From IMG/VR virus record IMGVR_UViG_3300037502_000756, positions 1 to 62,544 of that record: DNA of 62,544 nt; one strand, 5' to 3'. Each line of letters starts with the position of its first letter. The first letter of the stretch is position 1. The notes below the pieces were generated by a model. The model saw only the letters and a list, made by a program, of their open reading frames with translations. It made no database searches and was not told the origin of the DNA. The stretch is from a virus. Positions 29,125 to 37,238 of this stretch are shown here, one piece after another. Position numbers and translations under genes: made by a program.

Positions 29125-29357
29125 AGCCCCCAATTGAAGAAAATGAGTTCCTGGGCGTAACAGATGATTTCTTCTGGTACGAATTAACGCAGATGTCGGA
29201 GCAGCTTCGCAAGTTGGCAAACCGCTTCGAGAACATGGAGCGCGTACTGAAGGCTCGTTCTTACGAACAGAACACGTATCTCCATTATTTGGAAACCCAA
29301 AAACGTGAACTGAAGGCAGAAGTTGAACTGCTGAGGAGCAAAGATGAGCGAATTTAA
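29121..29357 (+). CDS. Coiled-coil protein before the scaffold gene
   Basis: 78 residues, highly helical: WYELTQMSEQLRKLANRFENME and ETQKRELKAEVELLRSKDERI form heptads. It overlaps the co-chaperonin by 4 bases and the scaffold by 14. It may be an assembly factor or head protein. No recognised family. Confidence 0.68.
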   Translation: MKPPIEENEFLGVTDDFFWYELTQMSEQLRKLANRFENMERVLKARSYEQNTYLHYLETQKRELKAEVELLRSKDERI

Positions 29358-30294
29358 GTTCCCTGACGAGGTCGAGCCCAAGGACGACAAAACCACCGAC
29401 AAGGTGGATTTCGAGGTTGAAGACGAGACTCAGATCGAGATCGTTGACGACACCCCCGAGCAAGACAAGGGCCGCAAGCCCTTGGAGAAGCCTGTAGAGG
29501 AGCCCACGGACGACGAACTGGCGCAGTACGGTGAGAAGGTCCGTACTCGGATCAAGGAGCTGACGCACGCCCGCCACGACGAGCGCCGTGCCAAGGAGGC
29601 ACTGGAGCGGCAGCATCAGGAAGCCGTCCGCGCTGCGCAAACGCTGTTTGAAGAAAACAAGAAGCTGAAGACTCAGGTCAGCACTGGTACGACGGCTTTT
29701 GTCTCGCAGGCTCAACGTCTGGCGGATGTCGAGGTGGAGAAGGCCAAGGCGGCGCTGAAGGCTGCACACGAGGCCGGAGACACTGAGGCGTTTGTCGAAG
29801 CACAGACCAAGCTCAACGAAGCGGTGTTCATGCAGCAGCGGGTAAAGGCATTGAAGCCCACCCCCTTGCAATCCGAAGAACAACGTGCTAACGTTGCGCC
29901 CCAACAGCCATCGCAACAAGCGCCGGTTCCGCAGATCGACTCAGCCACTGAGGCTTGGAAGCAACGGAACCCGTGGTTCGGGCAAGACGATGAGATGACG
30001 AGTCTTGCGATGGGCGTGCATAACCGACTCGTCAGGTCCGGGCACACCCCGGGGTCGAAAGAGTACTTCGATACCATCGACTCCAGGCTCCGGCAGATCT
30101 TCCCGGACAAGTTTGAGGCTCCCAAGCCTGAAGCGGCCAAACGGCCCGCAACCGTCGTAGCACCGACGCAAAGAGCTACGTCAGCCAAGAAGATTCGGTT
30201 GACGCAATCGCAAGTAGCAATCGCCCGACGCCTCGGCGTCCCCTTGGAAGAGTATGCCCGCAACGTGGCAAAACTGGAGCAACAGAATGGCTGA
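29344..30294 (+). CDS. Scaffolding protein (probable)
   Basis: 316 residues. A very acidic first 70 residues (DEVEPKDDKTTDKVDFEVEDE) are followed by a long coiled coil (about 60-165) with Lys/Glu/Ala-rich heptads, a Pro/Gln linker, and a basic C-terminal helix region (KKIRLTQSQVAIARRLGVPLEEYARNVAKL) likely to bind capsid. This is the typical scaffold design. It lies between portal and major capsid genes. Scaffolds are expelled during maturation. Confidence 0.88.
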   Translation: MSEFKFPDEVEPKDDKTTDKVDFEVEDETQIEIVDDTPEQDKGRKPLEKPVEEPTDDELAQYGEKVRTRIKELTHARHDERRAKEALERQHQEAVRAAQTLFEENKKLKTQVSTGTTAFVSQAQRLADVEVEKAKAALKAAHEAGDTEAFVEAQTKLNEAVFMQQRVKALKPTPLQSEEQRANVAPQQPSQQAPVPQIDSATEAWKQRNPWFGQDDEMTSLAMGVHNRLVRSGHTPGSKEYFDTIDSRLRQIFPDKFEAPKPEAAKRPATVVAPTQRATSAKKIRLTQSQVAIARRLGVPLEEYARNVAKLEQQNG

Positions 30295-30730
30295 GACCCG
30301 CACGCCCCGAGAACTCGCTACCCGCGAGAAGACGCAGCGTCGTTGGCGTCCAGCTTCTGTCTTGCCCGAGCCGACCCCGGAGCCCGGTATGGGCCATCGG
30401 TGGGTGATGACACATCTGGTTGGGGAGTCTCAGCCAACGAATGTGTCGCAACGACTGCGTGAGGGTTACGAGCCCGTCAAGGCAGAAGATCACCCTGAGT
30501 TGGCTTATGAAGCCAACGCCAAAACGGGGAACATCGAAGTCGGTGGTTTGATGCTATGCAAGATGCCGCAGGAAATGTTGGATGAGCGCACCGCGTTCTA
30601 CGCCAATATGACCAACAGCCAAGCAAGTTCGGTGAACAGCAAGTTCACCAGTCAAAGTGATCCTCGCATGCCGTTGTTCTCCGAACAGAAGAGCAGCACG
30701 TCGCGTGGGTCTTTCGGTAACGGTTCCTGA
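30287..30730 (+). CDS. Conserved head-region protein
   Basis: 147 residues from MAETRTPRELATREKTQRR, overlapping the scaffold by 8 bases. GMGHRWVMTHLVGESQPTNVSQRLREGYEPVKAEDHPEL and GGLMLCKMPQEMLDERTAFY are characteristic of a protein found between scaffold and capsid genes in many podoviruses. A minor head or assembly protein is likely. The long flexible Ser/Gln-rich tail (from about 115) ends in FGNGS. Confidence 0.76.
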   Translation: MAETRTPRELATREKTQRRWRPASVLPEPTPEPGMGHRWVMTHLVGESQPTNVSQRLREGYEPVKAEDHPELAYEANAKTGNIEVGGLMLCKMPQEMLDERTAFYANMTNSQASSVNSKFTSQSDPRMPLFSEQKSSTSRGSFGNGS

Positions 30731-30741
30731 TAGGAGCAAAC

Positions 30742-31668
30742 ATGGCTTATCCCATCATCGACGGGCCCTACGGCCTACAGCCGATCAACCTGCGTGGCGG
30801 TATTCCGTTCGCCGGGTCTACTCGGATGATCCCCATCGGTCAAGGCTACAACACGGGTCTCTTCACGGGCGATGTGGTCGGTCTGTCCGCTGGCAACACC
30901 ATCATCACCCCGTACAACGCCAACACGCGCACCGCTGCTACGGCGGGTGACATCATCGGTGTGTTCCTTGGTTGCGAGTACACCCCGGCTGGTGGCCCGA
31001 TCTTCGGCAAGCTGCGCAACGAGCAGTGGCCTGCCGGGACCAACGCCCCGGATGCGGTGGCCTACGTCGTGGACGACCCCAATGCCCTGTTCAAGGCTGT
31101 GGTGGTCACCCAGGCTCAAGGCTCGGCCAACACCCAGGCCAACACCGGGACGACCGTCGGCTACATGTCGCCGTCGTTCTTGGGCTCCAACGCCTTCCTC
31201 GTTGCAGGAAACGCGGGCAGCACCACGACGGGCAACTCGACAATGGCTGTGTCGGGCGCAAACCCCACGGTGTCCTCGTCGGTGGCTGGCAACATCCGCC
31301 AGACGGTTGGCACGGGCTCGGCCACCTCGCCCTGCCTGCGCGTGATTCAGCTTGTCCCTGACACGGCTGTCACGGTGCAGACGGCGCTGTCCTCGTCCCC
31401 TGCGGGCGCTACGACCTTCACGGTTTCCTCGACCGTAGGCATCCAGCCGGGTATGCAGTGCGTCATCGCTGGCATCAGCGGCACCACGGCGGGTTCCCCG
31501 GGCAGCAACTTGACGGTCACGGGCGTGGTCACTTCGACCTCGACTATCACTGTCAGCGCCAACGTCACGGCCACCAGCGGTGTTTCGGTCAGCTTCGTCG
31601 GCTACCCCGAAGTCATCGTCGGCTGGAACTTCGGCTATCACTCGTACCTGCTCGCCGCTGGCGTCTAA
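30742..31668 (+). CDS. Capsid decoration-like protein
   Basis: 308 residues. MAYPIIDGPYGLQPINLRGGIPFAGSTR, then a beta-rich body with CEYTPAGGPIFGKLRNEQWPAGT and many Thr/Ser/Ala/Gly residues; from about 220 a FTVSSTVGIQPGMQCVIAG-type Ig-like repeat domain. This belongs to the capsid-stabilising or decoration proteins placed before the capsid gene in podoviruses. The extra Ig-like segment (about 205-285) may display on the surface and bind host or mucus carbohydrates. Confidence 0.78.
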   Translation: MAYPIIDGPYGLQPINLRGGIPFAGSTRMIPIGQGYNTGLFTGDVVGLSAGNTIITPYNANTRTAATAGDIIGVFLGCEYTPAGGPIFGKLRNEQWPAGTNAPDAVAYVVDDPNALFKAVVVTQAQGSANTQANTGTTVGYMSPSFLGSNAFLVAGNAGSTTTGNSTMAVSGANPTVSSSVAGNIRQTVGTGSATSPCLRVIQLVPDTAVTVQTALSSSPAGATTFTVSSTVGIQPGMQCVIAGISGTTAGSPGSNLTVTGVVTSTSTITVSANVTATSGVSVSFVGYPEVIVGWNFGYHSYLLAAGV

Positions 31669-31680
31669 GGAGCATCCATC

Positions 31681-32592
31681 ATGGCAATTTCTCGTGCACA
31701 ACTACTGAAGGAACTGCTCCCTGGTCTGAACGCCCTGTTCGGTCTGGAGTACAAGCGCTACGGCGAAGAGCACAAGGAGATCTACGAAACGGAGACCTCC
31801 GACCGTTCCTTCGAGGAGGAGACCAAGCTCGCTGGTTTCTCCGCTGCCCCGGTGAAGAACGAAGGTCAGGCGATCCGCTACGACAATGCCCAAGAGGCGT
31901 GGACGGCGCGGTACAACCACGAGACCATCGCTATGGGTTTCTCCATCACCGAGGAGGCGATGGAAGACAATCTGTACGACAGTCTGAGCACCCGCTACAC
32001 CAAGGCTCTGGCCCGGGCAATGTCCTACTCCAAGCAGGTCAAGGCCGCGAACATCCTGAACAATGGCTTCAACGCTGCCTTCCCGGGTGGTGATGGGGTC
32101 AGCCTGTTCTCGACGGCGCACCCGCTGACCTCTGGTGGCACCAACAGCAACCGCCCCACGGTGGCCTCGGATCTGAACGAGACCTCTTTGGAGGCCGCGG
32201 TGATCCAGATTGCTGCGTGGACGGACGAAAAGGGCCTGCTGATCGCTGCCAAGCCCCGGAAGCTGATCGTTCCTCCGGCCCTGATGTTCGTTGCAACGCG
32301 CCTGCTGGAGACCAATCTCCGGGTGGGTACGACTGACAACGACATCAACGCGCTGAAGAACAACGGCAGCATCCCAGAAGGGTATGCCGTGAACCACTTC
32401 CTGACCGACACGAACGCTTGGTTCCTCAAGACCGACGTTCCGAACGGCCTGAAGCACTTCGTGCGTGTGCCCCTGGCGACTTCGATGGACGCCGACTTCG
32501 ACACGGGGAACAACCGCTACAAGGCGCGAGAGCGTTACTCGTTCGGATGGTCTGATCCCTTGGGGATGTTTGCTTCCCCCGGCGCAAGCTGA
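31681..32592 (+). CDS. Major capsid protein
   Basis: 303 residues of the Mu-gpT-like/HK97-fold type. Landmarks: FGLEYKRYGEEHKEIYETETSDRSFEE, NHETIAMGFSITEEAMEDNLYD, LFSTAHPLTSGG, KPRKLIVPPALMFVATRLL, and the C-terminal RERYSFGWSDPLGMFASPGAS. There is no cleavable delta domain, consistent with a separate scaffold. AAGGAGCA lies upstream and a strong terminator follows, as expected for the most abundant virion protein. Confidence 0.94.
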   Translation: MAISRAQLLKELLPGLNALFGLEYKRYGEEHKEIYETETSDRSFEEETKLAGFSAAPVKNEGQAIRYDNAQEAWTARYNHETIAMGFSITEEAMEDNLYDSLSTRYTKALARAMSYSKQVKAANILNNGFNAAFPGGDGVSLFSTAHPLTSGGTNSNRPTVASDLNETSLEAAVIQIAAWTDEKGLLIAAKPRKLIVPPALMFVATRLLETNLRVGTTDNDINALKNNGSIPEGYAVNHFLTDTNAWFLKTDVPNGLKHFVRVPLATSMDADFDTGNNRYKARERYSFGWSDPLGMFASPGAS

Positions 32593-32644
32593 ACCAGAAC
32601 AAACCCCGCACGCCTCTCAACGATGCGCACCAGCGGGGTTCCTC

Positions 32645-32672
32645 AAGGCCCCTTTGGGGGCCTTTTCTTTTT
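32645..32672 (+). terminator. Terminator after the capsid gene
   Basis: AAGGCCCC-TTT-GGGGGCCTT followed by TTCTTTTT: 8-bp GC stem with a U-tract, 53 bases beyond the capsid stop. Confidence 0.92.
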
Positions 32673-32760
32673 GGCCCGAGTATGCTAGGCTCGGGCTTGC
32701 CCGAGACCAACTTCCCTACCGACCGACTCGGCGGACTCGTCCTCAAGACGGCGCAGGCTG

Positions 32761-32788
32761 ACAAAACCCTTGACGGGGTTTTGTTTTT
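32761..32788 (+). terminator. Second terminator, overlapping a promoter
   Basis: ACAAAACCC-TTGACG-GGGTTTTGT then TTTT. The loop sequence TTGACG is itself the -35 of the promoter at 32770-32798. Confidence 0.82.
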
Positions 32789-32798
32789 AGGCTAGTAT
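32770..32798 (+). promoter_or_regulatory. Sigma70 promoter of the GIY-YIG gene
   Basis: TTGACG (32770-32775), 17-base spacer, TAGTAT (32793-32798). It starts RNA near 32805, so the AGGAG at 32806-32810 would be at the 5' end. It isolates the endonuclease from capsid transcription. Confidence 0.72.
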
Positions 32799-32822
32799 GG
32801 CGTTCAGGAGATTTTGGCCCTT

Positions 32823-33560
32823 ATGCCCTACGCAACACAGCATACTGGTGTATACCGCATAGTCAACCATGCGGAGCGACTGTGTTATGTTGGTTCGTCC
32901 CGCAATTTGTTTAAGCGCCGAGCGGAGCATTTCCGTCTTCTTCGCAGGGGGGAACATCCAAACGAACGTCTTCAAACCGCCTTTAACGTCTACGGAGAAG
33001 ATGTATTTGAGTGGATTGAAGAGGCATCTTGCACGGAAGAGCAGGACGCTAGAGAGATAGAACTGCTGGTACTTAAAGGTGAGCTTACGTTTGAAGAAGC
33101 CCCCGGTTACAACATTGCCTTAGATGCATTCCCCATGATGGGGCGATTGCATAGTGACTACACAAAGCAAAAAATTTCAGAGACCAAGCGGGCACAAGCC
33201 AAAGCACTAACGCCAAACGAAGCGAAGCATCTAGCGCAAGCGCAAACTGACAGACGCCTCAAAGACCCCGCACACCGGGCCAAAATCGAATATGTGGTCA
33301 ACAATGACCACCTGTCTTACGCCGAACGGGCAAGAGTTGTCGGGCTCCAGCCTTCTTCTGTTCGCAAACTGTACTTGCAGCACGCCGCTGCTTATGGTAA
33401 AACGCCACCGCCCCGGCGTTTAAGCTACGACCGGGGCGTCTCGGACAAGGTTGAGTTCATCCGGTCCAACCCGGACAAGACTTTTAAGACGCTCGCCAGA
33501 GAGCTAGGATGTTCCGCAAACAGCGTCAGTGTTCTGGCTAGACGCTACAAACTGAGGTGA
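32823..33560 (+). CDS. GIY-YIG homing-type endonuclease
   Basis: 245 residues. The GIY-YIG core is GVYRIVNHAERLCYVGSSRNLFKRR (GVY at 9-11, YVG at 22-24, catalytic Arg at 27 or 31), followed by H36, an Asn (HPN) and Glu residues of the later motifs. The remainder (150-245) has repeated HTH-like NUMOD modules: SYAERARVVGLQPSSVRKLY and TFKTLARELGCSANSVSVLARRY. The enzyme nicks DNA at a target site and spreads its gene. Lower GC than its neighbours and its own promoter mark it as an insertion. TTG at 32814 is an alternative start, better placed for AGGAG. Confidence 0.93.
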   Translation: MPYATQHTGVYRIVNHAERLCYVGSSRNLFKRRAEHFRLLRRGEHPNERLQTAFNVYGEDVFEWIEEASCTEEQDAREIELLVLKGELTFEEAPGYNIALDAFPMMGRLHSDYTKQKISETKRAQAKALTPNEAKHLAQAQTDRRLKDPAHRAKIEYVVNNDHLSYAERARVVGLQPSSVRKLYLQHAAAYGKTPPPRRLSYDRGVSDKVEFIRSNPDKTFKTLARELGCSANSVSVLARRYKLR

Positions 33561-33564
33561 CCAT

Positions 33565-34038
33565 ATGTTCTCGACCTTCTCCGGCCCGATCCGCTCGGGC
33601 ACCCAGCGTTACGGCGCTGGCCGCAACACGGGCCTTGTTGTCCTGACTCAATCGCTCGACACGGGCGTCGTGACGGCGGGCACGGGCAACGTGGATCTGC
33701 CGCTGGGCATCCTGCCCCAGGGTTCGCAGATTGTGGACATCGCGGTCGATCAGATCGTGGTCCCGGGCGGAACTTCGACCTCGACGGTGTCGGTGGGCAA
33801 CACTTCGGGCGGTGCCGAGTTGATGGCGGCGGTTGTCACCACGGGCGGTGGGCGGTTCCGGGGCACTTCGACCACGGCGACACAGCTTGCTTGGCAGACC
33901 TCGACCACGGCGGACACGCCGGTCTTTGTGCGCTACGCGGTGGGAGTCGCAGCGGGTGTAGGGCGGGCTGTCATCACGGTGAGCTACGTCCAGCGTGCTC
34001 CGAACGGCGCTCAGAATCCCACCACGTTCGAGAACTAA
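33565..34038 (+). CDS. Beta-rich virion protein (decoration or head-tail)
   Basis: 157 residues, starting MFSTFSGPIRSGTQRYGAGRNTG. Mostly Thr/Val/Gly with alternating strands (LPLGILPQGSQIVDIAVDQIVVPGGTST...). The opening resembles small phage structural proteins of the FSGPxRSGT type. The position directly after the capsid gene suggests a surface or neck protein. No catalytic motif. Confidence 0.72.
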   Translation: MFSTFSGPIRSGTQRYGAGRNTGLVVLTQSLDTGVVTAGTGNVDLPLGILPQGSQIVDIAVDQIVVPGGTSTSTVSVGNTSGGAELMAAVVTTGGGRFRGTSTTATQLAWQTSTTADTPVFVRYAVGVAAGVGRAVITVSYVQRAPNGAQNPTTFEN

Positions 34039-34048
34039 GTCCATAAGC

Positions 34049-34082
34049 CCCGCCTCTTGACGGGGCGGGGCAGGAGCCCCGC
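34049..34082 (+). promoter_or_regulatory. GC hairpin before mini-ORF
   Basis: GCCCCGCC / GGGGCGGGGC with a TCTTGAC loop (about 34049-34072), then CAGGAG leading to the ATG at 34083. No U-tract follows, so transcription probably continues. Confidence 0.55.
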
Positions 34083-34133
34083 ATGGCAAAGACCAACTTT
34101 AGCCCCGCGCTTCGCGCGTCCCGGGAGTGCTAG
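34083..34133 (+). CDS. 16-residue mini-ORF, duplicated gene start
   Basis: MAKTNFSPALRASREC then TAG. Its first 23 bases repeat the start of the next gene (MAKTNFSP), which begins directly after the TAG. Ribosomes loading at the good AGGAG translate this peptide and can restart on the real gene. It is either a duplication scar or a true leader peptide; GCGCTTCGCGC inside it is a small hairpin. Confidence 0.55.
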   Translation: MAKTNFSPALRASREC

Positions 34134-34388
34134 ATGGCAAAGACCAACTTTAGCCCGACGTTCCCGATGTTCCCCGGGGACGCGGCTGCTGTCACGCCCA
34201 GTGATACCAGAAATTTTGTCGAGCCCAGCGTGCTGTTCATTGGCACAACGGGTGCTGTAAGGGTGTTGACCGCACAAGGCAGCGATGTGACATTCTCTGC
34301 CGTCCCAGGGGGCACCATACTCCCCCTACAAGTGCTGCGTGTTTACGCATCTGGTACTTCCGCGCTTAACATCGTCAGGATTTTCTGA
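34134..34388 (+). CDS. Conserved small virion protein (spike-base-like)
   Basis: 84 residues: FPMFPGDAAAVTPSDTRNFVEPSVLFIG, then beta strands to VLRVYASGTSALNIVRIF. This SD-x-x-N-x-x-PSVxxxG...VPAG...VxRV pattern recurs in phage structural genes, generally next to fibre genes. The last base of the stop overlaps the next ATG. Starts immediately after the mini-ORF. Confidence 0.72.
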   Translation: MAKTNFSPTFPMFPGDAAAVTPSDTRNFVEPSVLFIGTTGAVRVLTAQGSDVTFSAVPGGTILPLQVLRVYASGTSALNIVRIF

Positions 34389-35806
34389 TGTCGTTTGGTT
34401 TCGGATTCTCACTGCCTGCAGTAAGATTCCTTGTTGCAGGTTACAACCCGTTTAATCAAAACGGGCCGACGTTGGATCTGTCTTTTATCGGGACAGCGCC
34501 TAGCGTCACAAATCTTAGTGACCCAAATGGGTTTACTCTAGATGCAGATTTCATTGTTCCGCAATATCAAATCGCCGCAGAGTACGTGATTTGGGAGGAT
34601 GGTATGGGTCTCGTCAGCAAAACCTTCTCGCAGATCATCACCTTCACCCGCGCCAGCACGGCGACGTACTTCGACGCCACGGGTACGCTCCAGAGCGCAG
34701 CGATTGATGTGCCACGCTTCGACTACAACCCCTCGACGCTGGCTGCTCAGGGGTTTTTGATTGAGGAGGCGAGGACGAATAGCATCCGCAACAACACGAT
34801 GCAGGGGGCGGTGGCGGGGACGCCGGGGACGTTGCCGACGAATTGGGGCGCGTTTACAGCACTTACCGGCTTGACTCGGCAAATTGTTGGGACTGGAACC
34901 GAAAACGGTATCACGTACATTGAAATTCGGTTGAGCGGCACACCAAGTGCTGCTGGCGATTATCAAATATTTACGGAGTCGTTGACACAAATAGCGGCGT
35001 CTTCCGGTCAATCGTGGAGCAGCAGTTTCTATTACAAATTGCAAGCCGGTTCGTTGACTGGCGTATCGGCAGTTCAGGTAAGCGTTGTTGAACGTGACGC
35101 TGCAGGGGCGTTTCTCACGGGAACTTTTACAAACGTCGCAACGCCTTCATCTACTTTGGTTCGCGGTGATACTTCAAGAACGCTTTCAAATGCGTCAACA
35201 CAGCGCGTGTCCGGTGATATTCGAATTATCTTGACCGGCGTTGCCATCGACATCACCCTCCGCATCGGCCTGCCCCAGCTAGAACTCGGCGCATTCGCCA
35301 CCTCCGTCATCCCCACCACCACCACAGCCCTGACGCGCAGCGCCGATGTGGCGAGTGTGAATACGTTGTCGCCTTGGTTCAATAGCGCGTCGGGTACTTT
35401 GTATGTTGAGGCCACAACACCACCTGGAATAGCTGGGTTCCCCAATAGTATTGGCATCAGTGATGGAACCAGTAACAACCGAACGCTTACATATGTGTTT
35501 ACAAACGGGTTTTATTCTGGAATCACAACTGGCGGTGTAAGCCAAGGAAACGCGCCTGTTTTTGTTACGCCTACTATTGGCGCGGCGTTTAAATTTGCTG
35601 CAGCGTACAACACAAATCTGCTTCAATCGGCATTAAACGGTACGGCTGGCACGCCGGATACAACAATTAACTTGCCGTCTGGCTTAAATATTATGCGTAT
35701 TGGAGCAGCAAGTTTAAGCTCTAACTTCTATAATTCTCACATACAAAGAATTACTTATTACCCGCGTGCTTTTTCACAAACAGAACTTCAGACCCTTACA
35801 ACATGA
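34388..35806 (+). CDS. Head fibre/spike with lectin-like domain
   Basis: 472 residues. N-terminal about 90 residues vary. A conserved FTRASTATYFDATGTLQSA followed by DVPRFDYNPSTLAAQGFLIEEARTN marks phage fibre proteins of the head-spike type. From about 320 a LamG/concanavalin-like jelly roll follows (GTLYVEATTP...ITYYPRAFSQTELQTL). The C-terminal part has lower GC and different codon use, as expected for a fast-evolving host-recognition module. It probably decorates capsid or tail and binds surface glycans. Confidence 0.8.
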   Translation: MSFGFGFSLPAVRFLVAGYNPFNQNGPTLDLSFIGTAPSVTNLSDPNGFTLDADFIVPQYQIAAEYVIWEDGMGLVSKTFSQIITFTRASTATYFDATGTLQSAAIDVPRFDYNPSTLAAQGFLIEEARTNSIRNNTMQGAVAGTPGTLPTNWGAFTALTGLTRQIVGTGTENGITYIEIRLSGTPSAAGDYQIFTESLTQIAASSGQSWSSSFYYKLQAGSLTGVSAVQVSVVERDAAGAFLTGTFTNVATPSSTLVRGDTSRTLSNASTQRVSGDIRIILTGVAIDITLRIGLPQLELGAFATSVIPTTTTALTRSADVASVNTLSPWFNSASGTLYVEATTPPGIAGFPNSIGISDGTSNNRTLTYVFTNGFYSGITTGGVSQGNAPVFVTPTIGAAFKFAAAYNTNLLQSALNGTAGTPDTTINLPSGLNIMRIGAASLSSNFYNSHIQRITYYPRAFSQTELQTLTT

Positions 35807-36261
35807 ACCCGCGCTTTTGGAGCAAAACCACCGCAGCCGGGAACGGCTGCATTGAGTGGCTTGGCGCACACTTGCCGGCAGGCTATGGCTTGTTCAAGAT
35901 CGCTGGCACGCGGCAGAACATCCTTGCGCATCGGTATGCGTATGAGGAGAAGTTTGGGCCTGTGCCATACGGCATGTATGTTTGCCATCGTTGCGACAAC
36001 CCGCGCTGTGTCAATCAGGATCATCTGTTTGCTGGCACGGCGAAGGACAACGTGCAGGACATGATCCAAAAGGATCGCCGCGTCATCAAACCCACGCCAA
36101 ATCAAAGCAATCCGAACGCAGTGCTGACTGATGCGCAGGTGCTTGAAATGCGTGCTCTACGCGGCGTTATGACTCAGCGGGCGTTGGCAAAACGCTTTGG
36201 CATTGGCACATCGCAAGTGTCTAGAATCATGCGTGGTCAATCACGCAGCATCACGGCATGA
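35803..36261 (+). CDS. HNH homing-type endonuclease
   Basis: 152 residues. The HNH core YVCHRCDNPRCVNQDHLFAGTAKDNVQDM carries the CxxC-like zinc ligands, catalytic His pair and Asn. It starts MNPRFWSKT, typical of the NUMOD4/HNH_3-like family, and ends with an HTH (MTQRALAKRFGIGTSQVSRIMRG). It overlaps both the fibre gene and the next gene by 4 bases, a neat insertion that does not break translation. It is a free-standing mobile endonuclease. Confidence 0.93.
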   Translation: MNPRFWSKTTAAGNGCIEWLGAHLPAGYGLFKIAGTRQNILAHRYAYEEKFGPVPYGMYVCHRCDNPRCVNQDHLFAGTAKDNVQDMIQKDRRVIKPTPNQSNPNAVLTDAQVLEMRALRGVMTQRALAKRFGIGTSQVSRIMRGQSRSITA

Positions 36262-36788
36262 CCCACGACCCCTTCGACCCCTTCAACGCCCTGATCGAGG
36301 AAACCGACCGCGCAGTGCTGAACGAAGAGCATCGTTGGGTTCAGCAACAGTTTTACGGAGAAACCATGTACCGCGACTACTACATCCGCGCACTGCCCAA
36401 GGACTGGCCCACGCTGATTGCGCTGGGGGTGAAGCTCGGGGCGCTGTCGGTGCACAAAACCGAGGACGGCGAGTCTGTCGTCTCGGCCACGACGCCTGGG
36501 GCCTGGGACTTCATCGGGGTGCTGTACAAGCCCACGGGGATGCTGCTGCCTGCAAGCGATGAGAGCGGCGATGCGGTGCCCGAGATGACCGAAGTCACTG
36601 ACGAGAAGGGCACGGCCTACTGGCATGCCAACCTGCGCACCACGGTGCATCTGGGTGAGGTGGCGCGGGAGATGGCCAAGACCGACAAGGCGGTGGCCAA
36701 GGCGATGAAAGCCCTCAGCAAGTACTTCCTGCTGGACGACGAGGGCAATCCTCGGGCTCCGGCGCAGCCATCGAGGGGTTACGCATGA
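36258..36788 (+). CDS. Conserved phage protein of unknown function
   Basis: 176 residues from the ATG that overlaps the HNH stop. The family I recognise begins at the internal Met (MYRDYYIRALPKDWPTLIALG, 36366), which has GGAGAA 4-5 bases upstream, so translation may start at 36366 and the first 36 residues may be residue of the HNH insertion. Later segments AWDFIGVLYKPTG, YWHANLRTTVHLGEV and KYFLLDDEGNPRAPA are conserved in phage structural blocks. Function unknown. Confidence 0.75.
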   Translation: MTHDPFDPFNALIEETDRAVLNEEHRWVQQQFYGETMYRDYYIRALPKDWPTLIALGVKLGALSVHKTEDGESVVSATTPGAWDFIGVLYKPTGMLLPASDESGDAVPEMTEVTDEKGTAYWHANLRTTVHLGEVAREMAKTDKAVAKAMKALSKYFLLDDEGNPRAPAQPSRGYA

Positions 36789-36973
36789 TCGCCGCCGCTC
36801 TGAAATCCCGCACCGTCTGGTTCGCCATCGCGCTGGCGGTGCTGTCCGTCCTGCAAGGCTTCGTGCTGCAACTGCCGATCCCGACCTGGGGCCACGCGGT
36901 CGTGGGCAGCGTGATCGCTGCGGCCATCGTCGTGCTGCGCATCATCACCACCCAGCCGCTGTCGGAGAAGTGA
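36785..36973 (+). CDS. Small two-span membrane protein (holin-like)
   Basis: 62 residues: TVWFAIALAVLSVLQGFVL, a short turn with PIPTW, and VVGSVIAAAIVVLRIITTQPLSEK. Two membrane spans and a charged end, as in small class II holins. This family is frequent in phages and sometimes named holin without proof; a different holin candidate lies at 45248. ATGA and 1-base overlaps with its neighbours. Confidence 0.76.
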   Translation: MIAAALKSRTVWFAIALAVLSVLQGFVLQLPIPTWGHAVVGSVIAAAIVVLRIITTQPLSEK

Positions 36974-37227
36974 TGGCTAAGACCCCCGCCTGGACCCGCA
37001 AGGAAGGCAAATCCGAGTCCGGTGGCCTGAACGCCAAGGGCCGTGCCAGCTACAACAAAGCCAACCCGGGCAAGCCGGGGCTAAAGGCTCCGCAGCCGGA
37101 AGGTGGCCCGAGGCGCGATTCGTTCTGTGCCAGGATGAAAGGGATGAAGGCGAAGCTAACAAGCGAAAAGACGGCAAAAGATCCGAACTCCCGTATCAAC
37201 AAAAGCCTGCGGGCATGGAAGTGCTAG
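36973..37227 (+). CDS. DUF6321-like basic protein
   Basis: 84 residues, strongly basic. TPAWTRKEGKSESGGLNAKGRASYNKA and SFCARMKGMKAKLTSEKTAKDPNSRINKSLRAWKC match the DUF6321 pattern of phage proteins. It opens a cluster of small Lys-rich proteins between the membrane protein and the adaptor genes, probably packaged or DNA-binding virion components. Function unproven. Confidence 0.82.
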   Translation: MAKTPAWTRKEGKSESGGLNAKGRASYNKANPGKPGLKAPQPEGGPRRDSFCARMKGMKAKLTSEKTAKDPNSRINKSLRAWKC

Positions 37228-37238
37228 GCGGAGCCGAC

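Larger units (their letters stand above)
32593..32822 (+). other. Capsid-GIY-YIG intergenic region
   Basis: 230 bases with two terminators, a CCCGAG/CTCGGG hairpin (about 32674-32696) and the promoter of the endonuclease. No additional gene. Confidence 0.7.

Noticed and set aside
28606-29919. Long minus-strand open frame (437 codons) across the GroES-like and scaffold genes
   Set aside because: It lies antisense to three well-supported genes, has no ribosome site and no recognisable protein features; high-GC codon bias creates such frames.
30775-31701. Minus-strand frame of 308 codons opposite the decoration-like gene
   Set aside because: Mirror frame with Arg/Gly/Asp-rich nonsense composition.
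36785-36973. Assigning this small membrane protein as the holin
   Set aside because: A better holin (3-TM family, next to the muramidase) is at 45248-45649; kept only as holin-like.
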